DNA of 64,000 nt from JAATFS01 sp037145635 (GTDB lineage Bacteria; Pseudomonadota; Gammaproteobacteria; Xanthomonadales; Xanthomonadaceae): contig JBBCXB010000001.1 of assembly GCA_037145635.1 (NCBI GenBank), positions 558,001 to 622,000 on the forward strand, in the 5' to 3' direction. Numbering within the stretch: position 1 is the stretch's first letter; every line of letters begins with the position of its first letter. Positions 8,246-14,990 of this stretch are shown one piece after another. The position numbers and the translations under genes are program-made. The notes beneath the pieces are model-generated. The model had not been told where the DNA came from, did no database searches, and saw nothing but the letters and a program-made list of their open reading frames with translations.

Positions 8246-8872
8246 ATGCAGCTCTCCGACGCACCGAGCCGGTTGGTCCCGGCCCTCGACTATCACCGCG
8301 AACGCTGGCGAAACGGCCTGGGCTGGACGCGTGAGATCCTTCGGCTGGGGCCGCCGCAGGGCTGGATGCTGCGGCTCTCGATCGCGGAGATCGAGCAGGA
8401 TGCGGCGTTTTCCGCGTTTCCCGGGGTCGAGCGCGAGCTGGTGCTGCTGCGCGGCAACGGCCTGCGCCTGCGCTTCGCCGACGGCCGCTGCGAGGTGCTG
8501 CAGCCGCCGCACCAGCGCCTGCGCTTCCCGGGCGAGGCAGTGCTGAGCGGCGAGCTGGTCGACGGCCCGACCCACGACTTCAACCTGATGTGGCGTCGCG
8601 ACGCCCTGGACTGCGAGCTGCTGCACCGGCCGCTGGTGGGGACGATGCTGTTCTTCGCCGAACCGGACACGGCGTGGGCGATCCACCTGATCGCCGGCCA
8701 TGCCGCGTTCGATCGTGCCAGCGGGCTGACGCCGCTGGCCGCCGGCGATACCGCCTGGCTCGCCGCGGGCCCGCGCCGGCGCTACGCCCTGGAGGGCGGC
8801 GGGGAGCTGCTGGCGATCCGGGTGCGCGGCATCGGCACCGAGGCGCCGGACGCAGCTCCAGAAACGCACTGA
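8246..8872 (+). CDS. HutD/Ves family protein
   Basis: Cupin-fold protein of 208 residues. The N-terminal YHRERWRNGLGWTREIL and SIAEIEQDAAFSAFPGVER are hallmarks of the HutD/Ves family (WxNGxGxTxEI, SxFPGxxR). In some genomes HutD sits in histidine-utilisation operons and is thought to tune them, but no hut gene is present here. The ATG at 8246 is preferred because upstream codons lie over the terminator of the preceding gene. Residues around NLMWRRD correspond to the family's second conserved block. Function is not known in detail. Confidence 0.85.
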   Translation: MQLSDAPSRLVPALDYHRERWRNGLGWTREILRLGPPQGWMLRLSIAEIEQDAAFSAFPGVERELVLLRGNGLRLRFADGRCEVLQPPHQRLRFPGEAVLSGELVDGPTHDFNLMWRRDALDCELLHRPLVGTMLFFAEPDTAWAIHLIAGHAAFDRASGLTPLAAGDTAWLAAGPRRRYALEGGGELLAIRVRGIGTEAPDAAPETH

Positions 8873-8990
8873 TCCCCGGCGAGGCGGCGCGCGCACCGCG
8901 CGGCAGTGGGGACGTCGATTCCCGCCCGTCGCGGCCGCTGCCGCCTGCCCGTTGTGGCGCGCGGCCCGCCGACGCCTGGCCGCGTTTATC

Positions 8991-9025
8991 GTCCGCCGTC
9001 CGCCGTCCGCCGTCCGCCGTCCGTC
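8991..9025. repeat. Tandem heptamer repeat, five units of GTCCGCC
   Basis: Four perfect GTCCGCC copies and a fifth with one change (GTCCGTC) lie in the gap between the HutD-like gene and the EF-hand gene. Such short tandem arrays can vary in number by slippage. Confidence 0.9.
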
Positions 9026-9153
9026 GGCAGGGCATCGGCGGCCCCGCCGGGACGCCTCGTGTGTCGCGTCTGACACGCGGCGCCATCGCCCTGGCAAACG
9101 ACCGCGGAACACTGGATACGCCGGAATGGGTGCCGGCGCATTCAGGGGGCAGC

Positions 9154-9822
9154 ATGAGTGGCATCACGTCCATAGGAAGCAGCAGCTACGCCAGCCCGCT
9201 GTCGGCCGGCAACACGCGGTCGTCGGCGACGGGGACCTCGGAGAATCCGCTCAAGAAGCTGTTCTCGTCGCTCGACAGCGACGGCGACGGCAGCCTCTCG
9301 GCCAGCGAGTTGTCGACTGCGGCCTCGGCCAGCGGCAGCGCCGGCTCCGGCCAGATCGATGTCCAGGGCCTGCTGGGCCTGCTCGACCAGGACGGCGGCG
9401 GCACCGTCAGCGAGGACGAGTTCACCCAGGCGCTGGCGCCGCCTCCGCCGCCGGACGCAGGCAAGCAGGCGCAGTCGCTGCTGTCGGCGCTGGATACCGA
9501 TGGCGACGGCAGCATCAGCAGCGACGAACTGCTCGCCGCCAGCCAGGGCGATAGCAGCACCGCCTCGCAGCTGCTTTCCTCGCTGGACAGCGATGGCGAT
9601 GGCGCGGTGAGCCTGAGCGAACTGCAGGACACGCTGGCCGCGACCCCGCCGCCTCCGCCGCCGGGCGGGCAGCCGCCGGCCGGGGCGGGCGAGGGCACCA
9701 GTGAGAGTACCGACGCCTACGCCGCCTTCGTGCAGATGGCGCTGGGCCAGTACCAGGACGTCGGCTCGATGACGACGACCGCCACCCGCACCACGACCAG
9801 CCAGTTCTACGCGATCGTCTGA
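9154..9822 (+). CDS. Four-EF-hand calcium-binding protein, proline-rich
   Basis: Acidic protein of 222 residues with four canonical EF-hand loops, starting near residues 41 (DSDGDGSLSASE), 78 (DQDGGGTVSEDE), 114 (DTDGDGSISSDE) and 145 (DSDGDGAVSLSE), arranged as two pairs separated by APPPPPDAGK. A second proline-rich run follows loop four, and the C-terminus is Thr-rich and ends QFYAIV. There is no Sec signal peptide; the first 30 residues are Ser/Thr/Gly-rich, as in type III effectors or calcium-regulated secreted proteins. Xanthomonas encodes similar EF-hand proteins, one of them a reported type III effector (XopAW), but I cannot assign this one to that family. The gene stands alone. Confidence 0.85.
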   Translation: MSGITSIGSSSYASPLSAGNTRSSATGTSENPLKKLFSSLDSDGDGSLSASELSTAASASGSAGSGQIDVQGLLGLLDQDGGGTVSEDEFTQALAPPPPPDAGKQAQSLLSALDTDGDGSISSDELLAASQGDSSTASQLLSSLDSDGDGAVSLSELQDTLAATPPPPPPGGQPPAGAGEGTSESTDAYAAFVQMALGQYQDVGSMTTTATRTTTSQFYAIV

Positions 9823-9873
9823 GCTCTGCACGCGCGCCGCGTCGGCGGCGCTGCAGCAGGGCCCGGCCCGGTC

Positions 9874-11478
9874 TCAGTAGACGTCGCGCCGGTAGCGCCC
9901 CTGCGACTGCAGGGATCGGGTCAGCTCTGCGCCCAGCGCCTCGGACAGCGCCTGGTCCACGGCGGGCGTCATGCCGCGCAGGCTGCCACAGACATAGATC
10001 GCTGCGCCGTCGTGCACCCAGGCGCGCAGCGCGTCGTGCGCGTCGCGCAGCACGTGCTGGACATAGCGGTGCCGGGCCCCGGCCTCGCGCGAGAACGCCA
10101 GGTCCAGCCGCTCCAGCACGCCCGCGCGTTGCCAGGCGTCCAGCTCGTCCGCATACAGGCGGTCGTGCGCGGCATTGCGTTCGCCGAAGATCAGCCAGTG
10201 GCGGCGGGCACCGGCCGCCACGCGCGCGGCCAGCTGGGCGCGCAGGCCGGCGATGCCGGTGCCGTTGCCGATCAGGATCATCGGCCGCTGCGCCGGCGGC
10301 GGATGGAAGCCGGGGTTGCTGCGGATGCGCAGTGCGATCGGGTCGCCCGGCTGCGCGTGCTCGCACAGCCAGCCGCTGCCCAGGCCGGGAACGCCGTCGG
10401 CGCCGACCTGGCGGCGGACCAGCAACGCGAGGTGATGCTCGGCCGGCAGCGACGCGATCGAGTATTCGCGGTGCGGCAGCGGCACCAGGGCGTCTACCAG
10501 CGCGGCCGGCGTCGCATCGGCGGGCACCGTCTCGGGCAGCCGGGAGGCCGACAGCGCGTCGCGCAGCGTGCGGTCGCCGACCACGGCCTCGCCGTCCAGG
10601 CCCTGCGCCTGCAGCCAGGCCCGGACGCTGGCGGGTGCGTGGCACGGCACCACCTCGGCGATGTCGCCAGCCTGCCACGCCGGCAGTGGCGCGTCCGCTG
10701 GCTGCAGACGCAGGCGGTACACCGCGCCGCCGGCGCTGCCGGCATCGAGCAGCACGCGCTCGTGCAACCGCCAGCGCTCGTAGCGCGGCTGGATGCCGTC
10801 GCGCCCGGGCGCGGCCACGCCGCCGAGCCCGGCCAGCAGGCGTTGCCACTCGCCCAGCGCCCCGGGGTCGGCATTGTCGACCTCGATGCGATCGGCCAGG
10901 GCGCGGGCGCCGCACTGCTGCAGCCACCGGTCGAGCCGCTGGCCGAAGGCGCAGAAGTGGCCATAGCCGCGGTCGCCCAGCGCCAGCACCGCGTAACGCA
11001 GGCCTGCCAGCGCCGGGGCCTGCGCCAGGGTCGTGTGCACGAAGCGCTGGGCATGATCGGGGGCGTCGCCCTCGCCGGTGGTGCTGACCACGAACAAGGC
11101 CTGCGAACTGGCCGCCAGCCGGGCGGCGTCGACACGCTCCAGCGGCAGCACCTGCGCCGGCTGCCCGGCCGCTGCCAGGGCGGTGGCACTGCGCTCGGCC
11201 AATTCACGCGCGAAGCCGGTCTGGCTGGCCCACGCGACCAGGACGGCACTGCGCGGTGCCGCGCCGCGCCGCAGCCGGCGCCCCCGCAGGCCCAGGGCGG
11301 CGCAGGCCATCAGGTACAGCGCGACGCTGAGGCCGGCGACGCGCCACTGCCACGGCAGCGGCGGTGCCGTCCACCAGTCGCCGTCGTGCAGGCGCAGCAG
11401 TCCCGCGGCCAGCGCCGCCAGCAGCAGCGCGACCGCCGCGGTGCCGGCGCGCTCCCGCCCGCGCCGCGCGCCGCTCAT
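9874..11478 (-). CDS. Membrane-anchored flavodoxin/sulfite-reductase-type flavoprotein reductase
   Basis: Protein of 534 residues that should move electrons from NADPH through FAD to FMN. Two N-terminal membrane helices (about residues 10-25 and 40-60) are followed by a flavodoxin domain (LVAWASQTGFARELAE, VVSTTGEGDAPDHA), then a ferredoxin-reductase-like module with REYSIAS (FAD site), GLGSGWL, MILIGNGTGIAGLRAQL and YVCGSLRGM (NADPH site). This resembles the CysJ reductase half but with a membrane anchor. ATG 11478 overlaps the stop of apbE (ATGA); it is the last gene of the operon starting at 14478. Likely role: cytosolic electron input for a transmembrane flavin relay (inference from neighbours). 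Confidence 0.85.
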   Translation of the reverse strand: MSGARRGRERAGTAAVALLLAALAAGLLRLHDGDWWTAPPLPWQWRVAGLSVALYLMACAALGLRGRRLRRGAAPRSAVLVAWASQTGFARELAERSATALAAAGQPAQVLPLERVDAARLAASSQALFVVSTTGEGDAPDHAQRFVHTTLAQAPALAGLRYAVLALGDRGYGHFCAFGQRLDRWLQQCGARALADRIEVDNADPGALGEWQRLLAGLGGVAAPGRDGIQPRYERWRLHERVLLDAGSAGGAVYRLRLQPADAPLPAWQAGDIAEVVPCHAPASVRAWLQAQGLDGEAVVGDRTLRDALSASRLPETVPADATPAALVDALVPLPHREYSIASLPAEHHLALLVRRQVGADGVPGLGSGWLCEHAQPGDPIALRIRSNPGFHPPPAQRPMILIGNGTGIAGLRAQLAARVAAGARRHWLIFGERNAAHDRLYADELDAWQRAGVLERLDLAFSREAGARHRYVQHVLRDAHDALRAWVHDGAAIYVCGSLRGMTPAVDQALSEALGAELTRSLQSQGRYRRDVY

Positions 11479-12455
11479 CCGGTGCGCTCCAGGTGCCGCC
11501 GGAACGCGGGACTGAGGTGTTCGGTCAGTCCCTCGGGGGTGCGGACCAGGAAGCGCACCGCCAGCCCGCGTTCGTCGGCCAGGCGCAGGCCGTCGCCAGC
11601 GCCCATCACCGTCATCGCCGTGGCCCAGGCATCGGCGTGCATCGCGTCGTCGGCGACCACGGTGACGGCCGCCGGCGCCCGCGCCACCGGGCGGCCGCTG
11701 CGGGGGTCGACGCTGTGCGAGTAGCGCTCGCCATCGTGCTCGAAGCGGTGCCAGCGGTCGCCCGAGGTCGCCACCGCCTGCCCGTCCAGCACCAGCACCC
11801 GCGCAGGCAGCGCGGATGCCGCGTCTTCCTCGGGGGCCGACTCCACCAGCACCCGCCAGGGGCTGCCGTCGGGCTTGCGGCCATAGCCGAGCAGCTCGCC
11901 GCCGACCTCGACCAGCGCGCCGGTGACCGCCTGCTCGCGCAGGTAGCGATGCACGCGGTCCACGCCGTAGCCCTTGGCGATCGCCGACAGGTCGAGCTGC
12001 ACGCCGCCGGGCTGCCGCAGGTCCGCACCGGCCGGCCACGGCAACTGCCGCCAGCCGGTGCGTTCGCGCACCCGCGCGATGTCCGCGGCGGCGGGCACCC
12101 GGCGCGCGCCGCCGTCGGCGCCGAAGCCCCACAGCGCCACCGCCGGCCCGACGGTGGGGTCGAACGCGCCGCCGCTGGCCTCGGCGACGGCGAGCGCGGC
12201 GCGCAGCACGTCCTCGAAGCCTTCGGGCAGGCGCTGCCGTGTCCCGGCGGGCGCGCGGTTGTAGCGGCTGATGTCCGAGTCCGGCTCCCAGGTGCTCATC
12301 TGCGCGACCACGGCATCCAGCTGGCGCTGGATGCCGGCGTGCAGCGGGTGCAGGTCGCGGTCGTGCGGCAGGACCAGGCGGACGCTCCAGGTCGTGCCCA
12401 TGGTGGGGCCGCCGAGCGTGGCCAGGTCCGGGACGGGGCGGGGCAGGGGCGTCAT
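11475..12455 (-). CDS. apbE: FAD:protein FMN transferase
   Basis: ApbE transfers FMN from FAD to a Thr or Ser of exported target proteins. This copy has 326 residues with GGPTMGTTWSVRL at the N-terminus, DLSAIAKGYGVDRV, GELLGYGRKPDGSPW, HSVDPRSGRPV and the metal/flavin segment VADDAMHADAWATAMTVMG, all diagnostic. No convincing signal peptide or lipobox is visible at the chosen start, so the protein may act in the cytoplasm or be tethered by its partners; an upstream start was not found. It lies between the DUF4198 and flavoreductase genes. The candidate substrate is the DUF2271 protein two genes upstream. Confidence 0.93.
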   Translation of the reverse strand: MTPLPRPVPDLATLGGPTMGTTWSVRLVLPHDRDLHPLHAGIQRQLDAVVAQMSTWEPDSDISRYNRAPAGTRQRLPEGFEDVLRAALAVAEASGGAFDPTVGPAVALWGFGADGGARRVPAAADIARVRERTGWRQLPWPAGADLRQPGGVQLDLSAIAKGYGVDRVHRYLREQAVTGALVEVGGELLGYGRKPDGSPWRVLVESAPEEDAASALPARVLVLDGQAVATSGDRWHRFEHDGERYSHSVDPRSGRPVARAPAAVTVVADDAMHADAWATAMTVMGAGDGLRLADERGLAVRFLVRTPEGLTEHLSPAFRRHLERTG

Positions 12456-12462
12456 GTCCGTT

Positions 12463-13266
12463 CTACTGCGGCAGCACCTCGAAGGTGGCCACGTAGCTCA
12501 GGCGCCGCTGCCGGGCCTGGGGCACGGTGGTCCGGCCGTCCTGGCTGGCGGTCTCCAGCCAGTACATGCCCGGTTCGGGCCAGGTCACCGAGAAGCCGCC
12601 GCCGGCATCGGTGGTGAGCTTGATCTCGTCCTGGGCGTTGCGGTAGCGGGTGCCGCCGCGGACGATCTCCACCTCCAGCCCGGCGGCCGGCTTGCCATCG
12701 ATCTGCAACTTGAACTGCGCCGCCTCGCCGGCGAACAGGTCGTTGGGGTGGGTCACCGGGATCAGCTCGATGCCCTTGCCGCTCGGCGCCAGCGCGGTGC
12801 GGGTCGGCGCGCCGTGGGTGACGAAGGTCTCCACCCGGCCCAGCGTCTGCGCCACCTGCAGGTCGGCCGCGGCCTGGGGCACCTCGCTGGCGAAGCGGCC
12901 CGCGTCGCCGCGCCAGCGCCTGGCCTTGCCGTCCTCCTTCCACGAGGCGAACAGCCCGTCGTTGAGCACGCTCAGCCGGTAGGTGCCGGCCTGCGCGAGC
13001 TGCAGGTCGAACACGCTGCGGTAGCGGCCGGTGGCGGGGTTCTGCGGCTCGACGCGGCGCCCGTCGGGCGCGGTGATGGCGAGGTGCTCCAGCCGCAGCG
13101 GGACGTGGTTGAAATAGAACAGGTCGTTGGAGACCGCCGCATCGACGGTGATCCACGGCTGTTCGCCGGCCAGGACGGTCTGCGACGGCAGCAGCCAGGC
13201 CTTGTGCGCGAGGGCGGAGCAGGGGAGGGCGGCCAACAGCGCGGCCAGGACGAGGGAACGGTTCAT
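12463..13266 (-). CDS. DUF4198 domain-containing exported protein
   Basis: Exported beta-rich protein of 267 residues. Signal peptide NRSLVLAALLAALPCSALA is followed by HKAWLLPSQTVLAGEQPW, the usual start of DUF4198 proteins, where the His just after cleavage could act as a metal ligand. A second Ig-like domain contains PVTHPNDLFAGEAAQF and TDAGGGFSVTWPEPGMYWLE, typical of the family, which is related to nickel- and metal-associated periplasmic proteins. It lies 26 bases after the DUF2271 gene and just before apbE. Its role in the operon is unknown; metal delivery or scaffolding is only a guess. Confidence 0.85.
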   Translation of the reverse strand: MNRSLVLAALLAALPCSALAHKAWLLPSQTVLAGEQPWITVDAAVSNDLFYFNHVPLRLEHLAITAPDGRRVEPQNPATGRYRSVFDLQLAQAGTYRLSVLNDGLFASWKEDGKARRWRGDAGRFASEVPQAAADLQVAQTLGRVETFVTHGAPTRTALAPSGKGIELIPVTHPNDLFAGEAAQFKLQIDGKPAAGLEVEIVRGGTRYRNAQDEIKLTTDAGGGFSVTWPEPGMYWLETASQDGRTTVPQARQRRLSYVATFEVLPQ

Positions 13267-13292
13267 TGCGGCTCCTTGAACGAGGGAAGGCA

Positions 13293-13814
13293 TCACGGCT
13301 TGGCGACCAGGGCGACGGCACCGAGCTCGCTGCTGCCCTGGGCCCTGGCCGTGGTGGCGCGGCCGGCCGGCCAGGTGAACGGGATCTTGAGCAGCTCGCG
13401 GCCGCCCACCTCGCGTACCGCCTCCACCACCAGCGTGTACTGGCCGGGGGCGAGCCCCTTCAGCGGCGGCTGGCGGTCGCTGAAGGACAGCGCGTGCCGC
13501 CCTGCGGGCCGCGTGGGACCGGTCACCCCGTCCACCGGCACCTCCAGCGTGCGCCCGCTCTTGCGCCACCATTGGCGCAGGTCCGGCAGCCACTTGGTGC
13601 CATGGCCTTCGACCGTGTCCCGGGACTGGTACCAGACCGCGAGGTTGGCGGCGACCTGCGGGTCGGCGCCTTCCAGCCACACCGCCACGTAAGGGCGATG
13701 GTATTCGGCGACGTTGAGCTTGGGGATCTCGACCTCGATGTCGAGCGTGGCGGCATAGGCCGGCAGCGCCAGCAGGCCGCTCAGGGCGATGGTGAGGGTA
13801 AGGGTGGCGCGCAT
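13293..13814 (-). CDS. DUF2271 exported protein, candidate flavinylated carrier
   Basis: Exported protein of 173 residues with signal peptide RATLTLTIALSGLLALPAYA and a conserved DUF2271 body (EIPKLNVAEYHRPYVAVWLE, KWLPDLRQWWRKSGR, YTLVVEAVREVGGRE). Residues 95-101 read DGVTGPT, close to the ApbE recognition pattern D-x-x-[ST]-G-A-[ST] with Pro in place of Ala; Thr101 would be the FMN-bearing residue. The protein is in an operon with apbE and a PepSY membrane protein, which fits a periplasmic flavin carrier. The motif match is seen in the sequence; flavinylation is inferred. Confidence 0.85.
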   Translation of the reverse strand: MRATLTLTIALSGLLALPAYAATLDIEVEIPKLNVAEYHRPYVAVWLEGADPQVAANLAVWYQSRDTVEGHGTKWLPDLRQWWRKSGRTLEVPVDGVTGPTRPAGRHALSFSDRQPPLKGLAPGQYTLVVEAVREVGGRELLKIPFTWPAGRATTARAQGSSELGAVALVAKP

Positions 13815-13842
13815 GGTGCGTCTCCGGGGGCGGGATTCGGGA

Positions 13843-14478
13843 TCAGTGGATGAGGAGCAGGGCGAGCAGCAGCGGCAGCAGCAGTCCCAGCCCGACCAGC
13901 GGCCAGGTCATCCGGCGCTGGCGCGCGTGCAGGTGCAGCAGCAACAGCCCGGTGATGCAGAACACCAGGCAGGCCACCGCGAACAGGTCGATGAACCAGC
14001 CCCAGGCCGGGCCGGCGTTGCGACCCTTGTGCAGGTCGTTGAGATAGGAGATCCAGCCGCGCTCGGTGCGCTCGTACTCGATCGCGCCGCTGGCGCGGTC
14101 CAGGCTGAGCCAGGCATCGGTGCCCGGCCCGGGCATCGCCAGGTAGATCTCGTCCGGCGACCACTCCGCCGTGCGGCGGCCGATCGAGACGTCCAGCACC
14201 TCGCCCAGCCACGTCGCCACCGCCGGCGGCAGCGGCGCGTCGCCGTCCGCGTGTCCCTCCAGCGCGGCCAGCAGCGCCGGCGGCAGCGTCAGCGCACGCT
14301 GGGCCACCTGCGGGGTCGCCTCGATCCGCGCGGCATGGTTGAGCGTCAGGCCGGTGAACGCGAACACCAGCATGCCGACCAGGCACAGCGCCGAGCTGAT
14401 CCAGTGCCACTGGTGCAGCGTGCGCAGCCAGAAGCCGCGGCGCTGCTGCGAGCGCGCACCATCCGAGGAGGAGAGCAT
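13843..14478 (-). CDS. PepSY-associated transmembrane protein
   Basis: Inner-membrane protein of 211 residues. Helices are at about residues 27-48 (ISSALCLVGMLVFAFTGLTL), 155-180 (WGWFIDLFAVACLVFCITGL) and 190-210, with a periplasmic PepSY-like segment between the first two. Histidines flanking the helices (LHQWHW, LNHAARIE, DLHKGRNAG, LLLHLHARQ) could bind haem, as in PepSY-type reductases that pass electrons across the membrane. It is the first gene of the operon behind a Fur-box-like promoter. Related proteins are often annotated as iron-regulated membrane proteins. The electron-transfer role is inference. Confidence 0.83.
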   Translation of the reverse strand: MLSSSDGARSQQRRGFWLRTLHQWHWISSALCLVGMLVFAFTGLTLNHAARIEATPQVAQRALTLPPALLAALEGHADGDAPLPPAVATWLGEVLDVSIGRRTAEWSPDEIYLAMPGPGTDAWLSLDRASGAIEYERTERGWISYLNDLHKGRNAGPAWGWFIDLFAVACLVFCITGLLLLHLHARQRRMTWPLVGLGLLLPLLLALLLIH

Positions 14479-14511
14479 GGCAGCGGGAGAGAGGGGAAGA
14501 CGAGTTGATCG

Positions 14512-14534
14512 ATTATATAATGATAATCAGTCGC
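14512..14534 (-). promoter_or_regulatory. Fur-box-like operator overlapping a -10 element
   Basis: Bases 14516-14534 (TATAATGATAATCAGTCGC) match 15 of 19 positions of the classical Fur consensus GATAATGATAATCATTATC. On the minus strand a perfect TATAAT -10 lies at 14517-14512, so a bound repressor would block the promoter of the PepSY-DUF2271-DUF4198-apbE-reductase operon. The -35 region is weak. This AT-rich island stands out sharply from the GC-rich surroundings. Confidence 0.7.
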
Positions 14535-14990
14535 AATTGTGGATGGCGATGGGATCCAGCGTCAGGGTCAGGCGTCGGCGGCTGCGATCTGGCGCGCGTG
14601 CTGCCGCGGGACCGCGGCGAGCACCAGGCCCTACGCGCTTCTCCCGCTGCGCCGCTGCCACCGGGATAGGCGGGTTACGCGCTCACCGGCCGGCCTGGGA
14701 GGTCTAGCGCCCGCCGCCGGCCGGCCTCGCCACGGGTCGCGCGGGGCCGCGGTGAGGCCGGTCTGCCGGCGGGACGGCGCGGCGATGCACCCAATCGGTG
14801 GCACTGCCCAGGCCGTCTTCAAGAGGAACGGCATCACTACCGGGCGGCGCCGTCTCCGCCTAGGCCAGGCGGATTCCGGAGCGCGCCGGCCTGCTGGCGA
14901 CAGCGCGCCAATGCGTCCGACGTGCGGCATTGCCCCACGCCGTCGTCACCGAGGAACGGCACCGCCCCGGGCGGCGCCGCTCCCGGCCGG
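14535..14990. other. Intergenic region between chemoreceptor and Fur-regulated operon, with a degenerate direct repeat
   Basis: No gene is convincing here. The notable structure is an imperfect direct repeat of roughly 80 bases: one copy begins near 14799 (GCACTGCCCAGGCCGTC) and the other near 14926 (GCATTGCCCCACGCCGTC), both running through GAGGAACGGCA and CCGGGCGGCGCCG. The second copy can fold into a GC hairpin just 3' of the chemoreceptor gene and may act as its terminator. Confidence 0.5.
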
